Shown here: piece after piece, positions 57,484-64,000 of the stretch
Layout of the letters: every line of letters begins with the position of its first letter
Position numbering within the stretch: the first letter of the stretch is position 1
Assembly (NCBI RefSeq): GCF_022829635.1
Contig: NZ_JAKSYO010000096.1
Location: forward strand, 101,529-165,528
Direction of reading: 5' to 3'
From: Methylobacterium sp. E-066
GTDB lineage: Bacteria; Pseudomonadota; Alphaproteobacteria; Rhizobiales; Beijerinckiaceae
DNA length: 64,000 bases
Position numbers and translations under genes: made by a program
Notes under the pieces: model-generated
What the model was told of the DNA's origin: nothing
Seen by the model: only the letters and a program-made list of their open reading frames with translations
The model's database searches: none

Positions 57484-58017
57484 ATGGCCGTCGCTCTACA
57501 GGATTGGGAATCTCCGGGCTCCGTCGACGAGGAGCAGATGATCGCGTGGCTGCGCGACGTCGGGAGCCTGCCGCCGGCCCTGACGGCAGCGGAGATCGCG
57601 CGCCTTCTCGATCGGACCGGTTCGCACCGCCTGCGCAACGCCGCCGCTCTGGCGCTCGCGGAACTGAAGGCGGCCGGTGCCGCGGAACGCATCGGCGTGC
57701 TCCTCCGGCGAGCTGACGTTGCCCCGCAATCCGGGTCGCTGCTGTTCGCCCTCGACGAGTTGGGCGGGACGCTTTCTCTGGAGGGCCTCGTCAACATCCT
57801 CCGCAACGGCTCCTTCGAGGCGCGGTCCGAGGCGCTTCACTTTCTGGACGCGGATCGCGTGTCGATGGCGGATCCCGAGAGCCGCCGCGTCGCGAGCGCT
57901 GAGCTCACCGCACTCGCCGCCGGGCCGGATCCGGACGCCGCCGCCGCCGCGCAGGACGCTCTCGCGATGCTTCCGGATCGAACTGGCCATTCCGGTCCGG
58001 AGCAGCATCAGGCATGA
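57484..58017 (+). CDS. HEAT/armadillo-like repeat protein inserted in the oxidase operon (177 aa)
   Basis: The protein consists of short paired helices such as SHRLRNAAALALAELKAAGAAERI and FEARSEALHFLDAD, a pattern of HEAT-type repeats, with a low-complexity alanine-rich end. It overlaps the subunit IV start by four bases (ATGA), so translation of subunit IV is coupled to it. It is unrelated to known oxidase parts. ATG 57484 was chosen; the frame is open from 57445. The function is not known. Confidence 0.68.
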   Translation: MAVALQDWESPGSVDEEQMIAWLRDVGSLPPALTAAEIARLLDRTGSHRLRNAAALALAELKAAGAAERIGVLLRRADVAPQSGSLLFALDELGGTLSLEGLVNILRNGSFEARSEALHFLDADRVSMADPESRRVASAELTALAAGPDPDAAAAAQDALAMLPDRTGHSGPEQHQA

Positions 58018-58331
58018 GGCTGCTCGCGCCCTGGTCGACCCTCAACGCCGACGACCGCGCCCTGCTCCGGCGCCGGCTGCGCACGCCGGTTCTGACCTTC
58101 CTGGCGCTGCTGGCGCTGCTCGCCGTCAACGTCACCCTGGGGGCCACCCTGCCCTTCGCCCAGGTCTGGATCGTCGAGCTCCTGGTCGTCGCCGTGATGG
58201 TGGCGCTGATCCTCCTGGTCTCCATGGAGGTGATCCACGAGCCGCCGCTGGTGCGGCTGTTCTCGGGGCTCGGCTTCTTCTGGGTCGCCATCATGGTCGG
58301 GATGACGCTGACCGATTATCTGGCGCGGTAG
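58014..58331 (+). CDS. coxD: Cytochrome c oxidase subunit IV
   Basis: The 105-residue protein has three hydrophobic helices (around residues 27-48, 52-73 and 83-102) and fits the bacterial cytochrome c oxidase subunit IV family that ends caa3 operons. The motif MEVIHEPPLVRLFS lies between helices. It overlaps the HEAT-like gene by four bases. Confidence 0.85.
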   Translation: MRLLAPWSTLNADDRALLRRRLRTPVLTFLALLALLAVNVTLGATLPFAQVWIVELLVVAVMVALILLVSMEVIHEPPLVRLFSGLGFFWVAIMVGMTLTDYLAR

Positions 58332-58347
58332 AAGCCGGGATACGCGG

Positions 58348-58587
58348 GTGACCGATCCTGTCCGCATCGAGCAGACGAAGCTGCTGGCATCGGCCCTCAA
58401 CACGGTCGCGACGTCCTGCGTCACGGTGGGGATCGCGACGCCGCTGGCCGGCTATATCTACAATGTCAGCAACTTCCGCACGCTGGTCGAGCCTTGGGTG
58501 CTGCTCATCGGAACGACGGTTTGGCTTTCGATCGCGGTCAGCCTACATCTAGGGGCAAGGCGTGTACTCAGGGGATTAGCCGGATGA
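58348..58587 (+). CDS. Small two-helix membrane protein (79 aa)
   Basis: The product has two hydrophobic segments (LLASALNTVATSCVTVGIAT and VLLIGTTVWLSIAVSLHLGA) joined by a loop. It starts with GTG and overlaps the next small gene by four bases. It is not a family I recognise. It may be an accessory of the oxidase, as it follows subunit IV at a 16-base gap. Confidence 0.6.
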   Translation: MTDPVRIEQTKLLASALNTVATSCVTVGIATPLAGYIYNVSNFRTLVEPWVLLIGTTVWLSIAVSLHLGARRVLRGLAG

Positions 58588-58709
58588 ACGCGAGTTTCGT
58601 CGTCGCCTTCGTCGTGACGCCCGCACTGGTTCTCGCCCTTGGCTGGACGGCGGTGTTCCTCCATGAACGCGCGCAGCGTCGGACGGCCGGACGCGTGTCG
58701 GGCGACTGA
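58584..58709 (+). CDS. Very small membrane protein (41 aa)
   Basis: The 41-residue product is one helix (FVVAFVVTPALVLALGWTAV) followed by a basic tail HERAQRRTAGR. Its ATG overlaps the stop of the gene before it (ATGA), which supports it as real. It may be the final gene of the act-cox operon. A long hairpin follows six bases later. Confidence 0.6.
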   Translation: MNASFVVAFVVTPALVLALGWTAVFLHERAQRRTAGRVSGD

Positions 58710-58714
58710 GAGCA

Positions 58715-58785
58715 CCTCACAAAACTCCCGGTTTCCGGGGGCCCTTCCTTCGCACGCGACGGTGCGGCGGGAGTTTTGTGAGAGG
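58715..58785. repeat. Palindromic element after the oxidase operon (family G), terminator-like
   Basis: CCTCACAAAACTCCCG and its mirror CGGGAGTTTTGTGAG (58769-58785) enclose about 40 bases that also hold a CGCACGCGACGGTGCG hairpin. It is placed to end the act-cox operon and looks like another interspersed palindrome. Confidence 0.75.
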
Positions 58786-58862
58786 CTCTGAATGCCCGCC
58801 GCGGGCCATGTCGGATGGCGGCAGACCGACGATCCCGCGCGACCCTCCTAGGCTGATCCATC

Positions 58863-59648
58863 ATGTGCGAACTGCTCGGCATGAGCGCCAACGTGCCGAC
58901 CGACATCCGCTTCTCGTTCGCCGGCCTCGCCCGGCGCGGCGGCGACACCGGGCCCCATGCCGATGGCTGGGGCATCAGCTTCTATGACGGGCGGACCTGC
59001 CGCAGCTTCCACGAGCCGGAGCCGAGTTCGCGCTCGCAGCTGGCCCGGCTGCTGCGCGACATGCCGATCAAGAGCCGCATCGTCGTCGCCCATGTGCGCA
59101 AGGCCAATCGCGGCCGGGTCAGCCTGGAGAACACCCACCCGTTCGCGCGGGAATTGTGGGGCCGCCGGTGGACCTTCGCGCATAACGGCCAGCTCAAGGG
59201 CGTGAAGCGGCTGCCGCTGGGCAGCTTCATGCCGATCGGCTCCACCGACAGCGAGCACGCCTTCTGCTGGATGCTCGGCCGCCTCCAGGCCCGGTTCCAG
59301 GCCCTGCCTCGGCCCGCGACCCTCGACCGGGCCGTGGCCGACCTCGCGGGCGAATTGCATGCGCTCGGCGTGTTCAACATGCTGCTGACCGACAGCCGCA
59401 CGCTCTACGCCCATTGCGGCAAGCGCCTCTGCTATCTCACCCGCCGGGCGCCGTTCGGCACCGCCACCCTGATCGACGAGGATTGGCAGGTGAATTTTGC
59501 GCAGGAAACCTCCGAGAGCGACGTGGTCACGGTCATCGCCACCCAGGCGCTGACCCGGGACGAGCGCTGGACCGACCTCGCCCGCGGCGATGTCCTGACC
59601 CTGCGGGATGGGGCGATCCGCCTGTTGAGACCGGTCGGGGCTTCTTAA
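58863..59648 (+). CDS. Class II glutamine amidotransferase (YafJ-like)
   Basis: The 261-residue protein begins MCELLGMSA, so Cys2 becomes the N-terminal nucleophile after Met removal. GPHADGWGISFYDG, IVVAHVRKANRG and WTFAHNGQLKG are the class II amidotransferase core, and SEHAFCWMLG follows. No synthase domain is attached; the role of such stand-alone proteins is unsettled. Single gene preceding the sigma factor. Confidence 0.92.
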   Translation: MCELLGMSANVPTDIRFSFAGLARRGGDTGPHADGWGISFYDGRTCRSFHEPEPSSRSQLARLLRDMPIKSRIVVAHVRKANRGRVSLENTHPFARELWGRRWTFAHNGQLKGVKRLPLGSFMPIGSTDSEHAFCWMLGRLQARFQALPRPATLDRAVADLAGELHALGVFNMLLTDSRTLYAHCGKRLCYLTRRAPFGTATLIDEDWQVNFAQETSESDVVTVIATQALTRDERWTDLARGDVLTLRDGAIRLLRPVGAS

Positions 59649-59809
59649 GTCGAGCTTGGGCGAGGGTGCATGCGCGCCTCCGATGCGCTAGAACGCCTGT
59701 AATAGGAGCGCATCGACCGGACTTGAGGGGGAGTTCGGCCGACAAGCGATCCGCCTCGACCGGTCCGGACCGCAGGTCGAGCCACGATGAGCTGACGAGC
59801 ACGATACGC

Positions 59810-60550
59810 ATGAGCCGCGACGAGACCGACACCGTCCTGTCCCAAGAGGATGGGCTTCGGGATGGCCGCCCGAACCTCGCCCCGAACATCCGCACGCATC
59901 TCGGCGAGCACCTGCGCACCGTCTACGAGCGGATCGGCGAGGAGGTGCTGCCGTCCCGCTTCGCCGACCTGCTCGAGAAGCTGGAAGAGGCGCTGCGCGC
60001 CCGCGGCGAGGCGATCGAGCCGGAATTCCGCAACGGCCTGCTCGCTGCGGTGCCGTCGCTGCGCGCCTTCGCGCTGTCGCTGACCTCGAACCCCGCCCGC
60101 TCGGACGATCTCGTCCAGGACACCCTGCTCAAGGGCTGGCAGCACCGGGCTCGGTTCCAGCCGGGGACCAACCTCAACGCGTGGCTGTTCACGATCCTGC
60201 GCAACATCTTCTACTCGGATCACCGAAAGCGGGTCCGTGAGGTCGAGGACCAGGACGGCTCCTACGCGGCCCGGCTGGCCACGGCCCCGCACCAGGGCGA
60301 CCGGCTCGACGTCGAGGACCTGCAATCGGCGCTCGCCAAGCTGCCGCCGGACCAGCGCGAGGCCCTGGTGCTGGTCGGCGCCGAAGGCGTCTCCTACGAG
60401 GAGGCCGCCACGATCATGGGCTGCAAGGTCGGCACCGTGAAGAGCCGGGTCAGCCGCGCCCGCGGCCGGCTGGCCGAGCTGCTGGGCTATGACGAGGAGG
60501 ATCTTGGCTCCGACCGGTTCATCCAGTCGGCGATGCCCAAGGACGCGTAG
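59810..60550 (+). CDS. ECF sigma factor (EcfG type) with an N-terminal NepR-like domain
   Basis: The 246-residue protein has two parts. Residues 27-60, NIRTHLGEHLRTVYERIGEE then VLPSRFADLLEKLEE, fit the NepR anti-sigma pattern (LGxxLRxxY ... PxRFxxLLxxLE). Residues 73-140 form sigma region 2 (DDLVQDTLLKGW) and 190-235 region 4 (EGVSYEEAATIMGCKVGTVKSRVS). In most alphaproteobacteria NepR and EcfG are two adjacent genes of the general stress response. ATG 59810 was taken as start; the frame is open from 59414. No anti-sigma, PhyR or kinase gene is close. Confidence 0.85.
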   Translation: MSRDETDTVLSQEDGLRDGRPNLAPNIRTHLGEHLRTVYERIGEEVLPSRFADLLEKLEEALRARGEAIEPEFRNGLLAAVPSLRAFALSLTSNPARSDDLVQDTLLKGWQHRARFQPGTNLNAWLFTILRNIFYSDHRKRVREVEDQDGSYAARLATAPHQGDRLDVEDLQSALAKLPPDQREALVLVGAEGVSYEEAATIMGCKVGTVKSRVSRARGRLAELLGYDEEDLGSDRFIQSAMPKDA

Positions 60551-60674
60551 CCTGCGCCCCGGGCGGTCCGTCGCCCGGGAAAAAAGATGCATCCGAATCC
60601 GGGGATCGGGCGTTACCGGCCCGAGCTTCGCTGCCTTTGCTGCGGCGGAACGCCACGGAACGGAGATGTCTCGT

Positions 60675-61088
60675 ATGACCTTCAAGACCCTGATCGCCGC
60701 CTCGGCCTTCGCCCTGTCGCTGCCGCTCGCTGCCCAGGCCCAGGGCACCATCCCGGGTGCCGAGCGCGGCGCGGCCGCCGGTAACGACGCGGCCGGCCCG
60801 ATCGGCGGGATCGTCGGCGGCGCCGTCGGTGCGGCCACCGGCACGGTGGGCGGCATCCTCGGCGTCGACATGGCGCCGCGCTTCCGCAGCTACGTTCGCG
60901 AGCGCAACGTTCGCTCGTACGATTACGACGGCCGCGTCGCCGTCGGCTCCACCCTGCCGAACAGCGGCGTCACCTATTACGACGTCCCGACCGAGTACCG
61001 CGTGCAGCCGGGCTACCGCTACACGGTGGTGAACGACCGCCCGGTGCTGGTCGATCGCGGCCACCGGATCGTCGAGGTCATCGACTGA
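60675..61088 (+). CDS. Exported DUF1236 protein
   Basis: The 137-residue protein has a signal peptide (ending AAQAQG), a Gly/Ala-rich linker, and a C-terminal DUF1236 domain with VGSTLPNSGVTYYDVP and YRYTVVNDRPVLVD. The function is unknown; DUF1236 is common in Hyphomicrobiales and often stress-linked. ATG 60675 has GGAG nine bases upstream; the ATG at 60666 lies directly on that site and was rejected. Confidence 0.87.
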   Translation: MTFKTLIAASAFALSLPLAAQAQGTIPGAERGAAAGNDAAGPIGGIVGGAVGAATGTVGGILGVDMAPRFRSYVRERNVRSYDYDGRVAVGSTLPNSGVTYYDVPTEYRVQPGYRYTVVNDRPVLVDRGHRIVEVID

Positions 61089-61119
61089 TTCCACGGGCCG
61101 GTCCCGCACCGGCCCACCG

Positions 61120-61151
61120 GGCCCCGGAGCACCCGCTCCGGGGCCTGTTTT
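61120..61151 (+). terminator. Rho-independent terminator after the DUF1236 gene
   Basis: An 11-base stem GGCCCCGGAGC / GCTCCGGGGCC with a four-base loop is followed by TGTTTTC. It begins 31 bases after the stop. Confidence 0.85.
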
Positions 61152-61225
61152 CGTGAGGGACCCCGCGGCGGCGCAACGGTTCTCCGGCGAAGCCGTTGAT
61201 GCTCCAGATGAAGGACGAGGCGACC

Positions 61226-61501
61226 ATGAGCCAGGATCCGAGCGAGCCCGGCGCGACGCTGCCGGAACCGGTGCGCGATCACCTCGGCCAGCAACTGCGC
61301 GGCGTCTTGCCCGTCGGCACCGACAAGCCCCGCTTCCTCGGGGACGATCCGGTGCCGGACGCGTTCGAGCCGCAGATCCGCCGGCTCGAGACCCGGCTGA
61401 AGACCCACGAGGAGGGCACCGGCGCAGTGGGTCAGGCCCTCGACCAGATCCTCGACGCCCTCGGTGTCAACCCGGAGGACGCCGGCAAGCCCAAGGTCTG
61501 A
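61226..61501 (+). CDS. Small hypothetical protein, weakly NepR-like N-terminus (91 aa)
   Basis: The protein has a helix PEPVRDHLGQQLRGVL followed by DDPVPDAFEPQIRRLETRL, which faintly recalls the two helices of NepR (LGxxLR ... VPDxF). The remainder is polar and helical. GAGG lies five bases before ATG 61226; the frame is open from 61196. The likeness is weak, and the gene may simply be a hypothetical protein. Confidence 0.6.
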   Translation: MSQDPSEPGATLPEPVRDHLGQQLRGVLPVGTDKPRFLGDDPVPDAFEPQIRRLETRLKTHEEGTGAVGQALDQILDALGVNPEDAGKPKV

Positions 61502-61516
61502 CCTGACGTCTCCACG

Positions 61517-61945
61517 TCAGGCCCGCGGCTTTTCCGCCAAAATATCCCGGATCTCCGACAGGAGCTTCACGTCCGCCGGCACCTCGGCCACCGCCTCGGG
61601 CTTCTTGGCCTCGGCGTTCTGCAGCTTGTTCATGGCCCGGATCACCAGGAACAGCACGAAGGCCACGATCATGAAGTTGATGGTCAACGTCAGGAACTGG
61701 CCGTAACCCAGCACCGCACCCTGCTTCTTGGCATCCGCGTAGGGCAGCCCGGCCTGCACCTTGGACGAGAGCGGGATGTAGTAGTTCGAGAAATCGAGCC
61801 CGCCGGTGACCGCGCCGATCGCCGGCATGAACAGGTCCTGCACGGCGGAATTGACGATCGCCCCGAAGGCCGCGCCGATGATCACGCCGACAGCGAGATC
61901 GACCACGTTCCCGCGCAACGCGAATTTTTTGAATTCCTCGAGCAT
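61517..61945 (-). CDS. mscL: Large-conductance mechanosensitive channel
   Basis: The 142-residue protein is a complete Msc[21 protein letters not shown] at the N-terminus, a first pore helix [20 protein letters not shown], a periplasmic loop, and the second helix [18 protein letters not shown] followed by a charged tail. It releases solutes on hypoosmotic shock. It converges on the small gene at 61226. Confidence 0.97.
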   Translation of the reverse strand: MLEEFKKFALRGNVVDLAVGVIIGAAFGAIVNSAVQDLFMPAIGAVTGGLDFSNYYIPLSSKVQAGLPYADAKKQGAVLGYGQFLTLTINFMIVAFVLFLVIRAMNKLQNAEAKKPEAVAEVPADVKLLSEIRDILAEKPRA

Positions 61946-62005
61946 CCACCGCCCCCCACCGAACGCATCGGTGGAACTAGGGGCCGGCTCCCCGAAAGCC
62001 AGCGC

Positions 62006-62836
62006 TCAAGGTTGGCCGATCGCCGGCTCCTCGGCGGGGGCGGCGAGTTCCGCCTTGGCGCGGCGGCGGTACTGGGCCGCGACCACCGGGATGGTCAGCA
62101 GGTAGCCGCCGCTCACCGCCACCAGGGCCTCGAACGGGTAGCTGATCAGGATGCCGAAGGCCGCGACCCCGAACAGAAAAATCGGCAGGACCAGGCTGCG
62201 CGGCACCCGCTTGCCCATGGTCTTGCCCGAGAAGGTCGGCACCGTGGAGACCACCAGCAGGGCGATGGCGAGCACGTAGATCAGGATCGCCGGGGCGGCC
62301 CAGCTCTCGCCGCCGAAGCCGAGGAAATGCAGGTAGAGCGGCAGCATCGCGGTCAGCGCGCCCGCCGGGGCCGGCATGCCGACGAAAAAGTCCTTCTTCC
62401 AGTCCGGCCGGTTCGGGTCGTCCAGCATGGCGTTGAAGCGGGCGAGCCGCAGGGCCATGGCGATGGCGAAGATCAGCGCCACGATCCAGCCGGCGGATTT
62501 CAGGTGGAACAGCGCGAAGCCGTAGAGGATCAGCGCCGGGGCGCAGCCGAAATTCACGAAGTCGGCGAGCGAATCCAGCTCGGCCCCGAAGCGCGACGTG
62601 CCCTTGAGCAGCCGCGCCACCCGGCCGTCGATGCCGTCGAGGACGCCGGCCGCCACCACGGCGATGACGGCGGGCTCGAACTTGCCCTCGAAGGCCAGGC
62701 GAATCGCCGTCAGCCCGAGGCAGAGCGCCATCAGGGTGATCATGTTGGGCGCGATCATCCGGAACGGCACCGGCTTGAACCGGCGCGGGCGCGGCTCGTT
62801 CGGATCGGGCGCGAAGGGCGGGAACAGATCGTCCAT
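62006..62836 (-). CDS. pssA: CDP-diacylglycerol-serine O-phosphatidyltransferase
   Basis: The 276-residue membrane protein has the CDP-alcohol phosphotransferase motif DGRVARLLKGTSRFGAELDS followed by LAD, fully conserved (DG-AR-G-D-D), and about eight hydrophobic helices. It makes phosphatidylserine in the inner membrane. The psd gene is six bases upstream on the same strand, so product and next enzyme are co-made. Confidence 0.95.
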   Translation of the reverse strand: MDDLFPPFAPDPNEPRPRRFKPVPFRMIAPNMITLMALCLGLTAIRLAFEGKFEPAVIAVVAAGVLDGIDGRVARLLKGTSRFGAELDSLADFVNFGCAPALILYGFALFHLKSAGWIVALIFAIAMALRLARFNAMLDDPNRPDWKKDFFVGMPAPAGALTAMLPLYLHFLGFGGESWAAPAILIYVLAIALLVVSTVPTFSGKTMGKRVPRSLVLPIFLFGVAAFGILISYPFEALVAVSGGYLLTIPVVAAQYRRRAKAELAAPAEEPAIGQP

Positions 62837-62842
62837 GACAGC

Positions 62843-63553
62843 TTAGATCCGCTTGAACTGCCGCCCCGGGCCGCCGCCGAGATCGGCCAGCACCGTCTCG
62901 CCGGCCACGGCCTTCTGGCCGAGCCCGACCAGCACGGTGGCGCCGGCCGGCAGGTAGACGTCCACCCGCGAGCCGAACCGGATCAGCCCGAACCGCTCGC
63001 CCACCGCCAGCGTGTCCCCGGCCGAGACGAACCCGACGATCCGCCGCGCCACCAGCCCGGCGATCTGCACCACGCCGACGCGCTTGGCCTGTCCGGCATG
63101 GCTGGTCTCGATGACCATGCCGTTGCGCTCGTTGTCGTCGCTGGCCTTGTCGAGCTCGGCGTTGAGGAACAGGCCCGGCGTGTAGTGGATCTGGCCGATC
63201 CGGCCTGACACCGGCACCCGGTTCACGTGGCAATCGAACACGTTCATGAACACCGAGACCCGTAAGGTGGGCACCTGCGGCAGGTCGAGCTCCGGCGGCG
63301 GCAGCACGGTGGCGATCAGGTTGACGCGCCCGTCCGCGGGCGAGACCACCAGCCCGTCTTCCACCGGGGTGATCCGCTCCGGGTCGCGGAAGAAGTAGCA
63401 GACCCAGAGGGTGAGGATCAGGAAGATCCAGCCGAAGAACTGGGAGAAGTAGCCGGCCAGCACCGTCAGCACGATGCCGATCAGGATGAAGGGATAGCCC
63501 TCCTTGTGGATCGGCACGAGCGTCCGGCGGATCGTCTCGATCAGGTCTGTCAT
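62843..63553 (-). CDS. psd: Phosphatidylserine decarboxylase (archaeal/short type)
   Basis: The 236-residue proenzyme has the N-terminal membrane segment [20 protein letters not shown], the blocks [10 protein letters not shown] and [12 protein letters not shown], and the self-cleavage Gly-Ser in [12 protein letters not shown] near residue 200, which gives the pyruvoyl group. It converts phosphatidylserine to phosphatidylethanolamine. It forms an operon with pssA. Confidence 0.95.
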   Translation of the reverse strand: MTDLIETIRRTLVPIHKEGYPFILIGIVLTVLAGYFSQFFGWIFLILTLWVCYFFRDPERITPVEDGLVVSPADGRVNLIATVLPPPELDLPQVPTLRVSVFMNVFDCHVNRVPVSGRIGQIHYTPGLFLNAELDKASDDNERNGMVIETSHAGQAKRVGVVQIAGLVARRIVGFVSAGDTLAVGERFGLIRFGSRVDVYLPAGATVLVGLGQKAVAGETVLADLGGGPGRQFKRI

Positions 63554-64000
63554 TGTGTTCAGGACTCAACGGTGCCGCGGGCGGACATGTCGGACCGGCG
63601 GATGGCAGCCCGCCGGGCGAACGTCAATGTTTCGGGTCTGCCGCGGTCTCTATCAGATATGCGTCATCGTCCCCACCCGCCTTGAGGCGCCGGGGGCATG
63701 GCCCAAGAAGACCCAGCACGAGGGACGCGGGACGCCGCGGGGACCCAGGTGACGGCCAAATACGCGCGGGATCCGATCCCCGCGGCGACCCGCGGCACCG
63801 ACCGGGCATCACCCCCGGCCGCTGCCGTCTTTCTCGTCGCGATGTCTTGTCAGCGCCCCGATCCCGCGACTCCAATGCCAGCGGTCACTGCCCATGGCGC
63901 CCAAGCCGCACGGCCAAGCCGTATTGCAGCCGAGACGCCCCCGGAACCCGCATTCACCGCCGTGGTCTCTCACCCGACTGCCGCCTCGTAGTGGGCGGGT
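63554..64000. other. Region without a supportable gene at the right edge
   Basis: The 447 bp upstream of psd should hold its promoter. Short open frames occur on both strands but none has a clear start, ribosome-binding site or family resemblance, and the codon use is poor. I see no repeat or RNA gene. Confidence 0.4.

Noticed and set aside
63698..63991. 97-codon plus-strand frame at the right edge
   Set aside because: No ribosome-binding site, no family pattern, Pro/Ala-rich random-looking translation.

Overview
The window is high-GC DNA, almost wholly coding, with many overlapping stop/start codons, short intergenic gaps filled with palindromic repeats, and metabolism built around formate, CoA-thioester chemistry and aerobic respiration. 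Gene content and style (membrane-bound formate dehydrogenase with FdhE, DUF465 pair, DUF1236, EcfG-like sigma factor, alternative complex III with a caa3 oxidase) fit an alphaproteobacterium of the order Hyphomicrobiales, most likely Methylobacterium or Methylorubrum. That assignment is an inference from families and repeats, not from a marker gene.

Layout. 1-3868: 3' end of a formate dehydrogenase operon (alpha C-terminus, beta, gamma, fdhE). 4127-15843: single genes and pairs (lipoprotein, SRPBCC protein, L,D-transpeptidase, M20 amidase, PRISE-like reductase, omega-aminotransferase divergent from an XRE-cupin regulator, MFS transporter plus amidohydrolase, Gly-rich secreted protein, phosphodiester glycosidase-like protein). 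15844-17034: an accessory island in which a 264-bp palindrome-bearing element has landed inside another repeat with a 6-bp target duplication, beside a VapD-type toxin module. 17189-27342: flavin ene-reductase, PLA2-like protein, polyester depolymerase-like esterase with an RHH regulator, acyl-CoA synthetase, a GIY-YIG nuclease bracketed by palindromic repeats, a DUF465 pair, purE-purK, and a TPR lipoprotein. 27619-37977: a pimeloyl-CoA-type beta-oxidation cluster (two acyl-CoA dehydrogenases, thiolase, bifunctional hydratase/dehydrogenase) divergent from a nitronate monooxygenase/crotonase/IclR/CoA-transferase group. 37983-45791: nucleotide-sugar reductase, NDUFA9-like protein, small membrane protein, MBL hydrolase, a YkuD lipoprotein, and a degenerate ABC-like membrane protein. 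46204-58709: a single long respiratory operon coding for alternative complex III (ActA, ActB, an ActC-ActD fusion, ActE, ActF, a small subunit) and an A2-type caa3 oxidase (subunits II, I, III, IV), interrupted between subunits III and IV by two unrelated genes. 58863-63553: class II amidotransferase, a sigma factor whose N-terminus looks like the anti-sigma factor NepR, DUF1236 protein, small protein, mscL, pssA and psd.

The most unusual observations are the nested repeat insertion with its target-site duplication (16185-16559), the GIY-YIG gene whose last codons and stop come from a palindromic repeat (23422-23804), the apparent NepR-sigma fusion (59810-60550), the ActC-ActD fusion, the two-gene insertion in the oxidase operon, and an ABC-like protein without an intact nucleotide site. 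Starts were moved from the longest frame wherever a ribosome-binding site, signal peptide or family N-terminus favoured an internal start. All functional names come from reading the translations; no database search was run.
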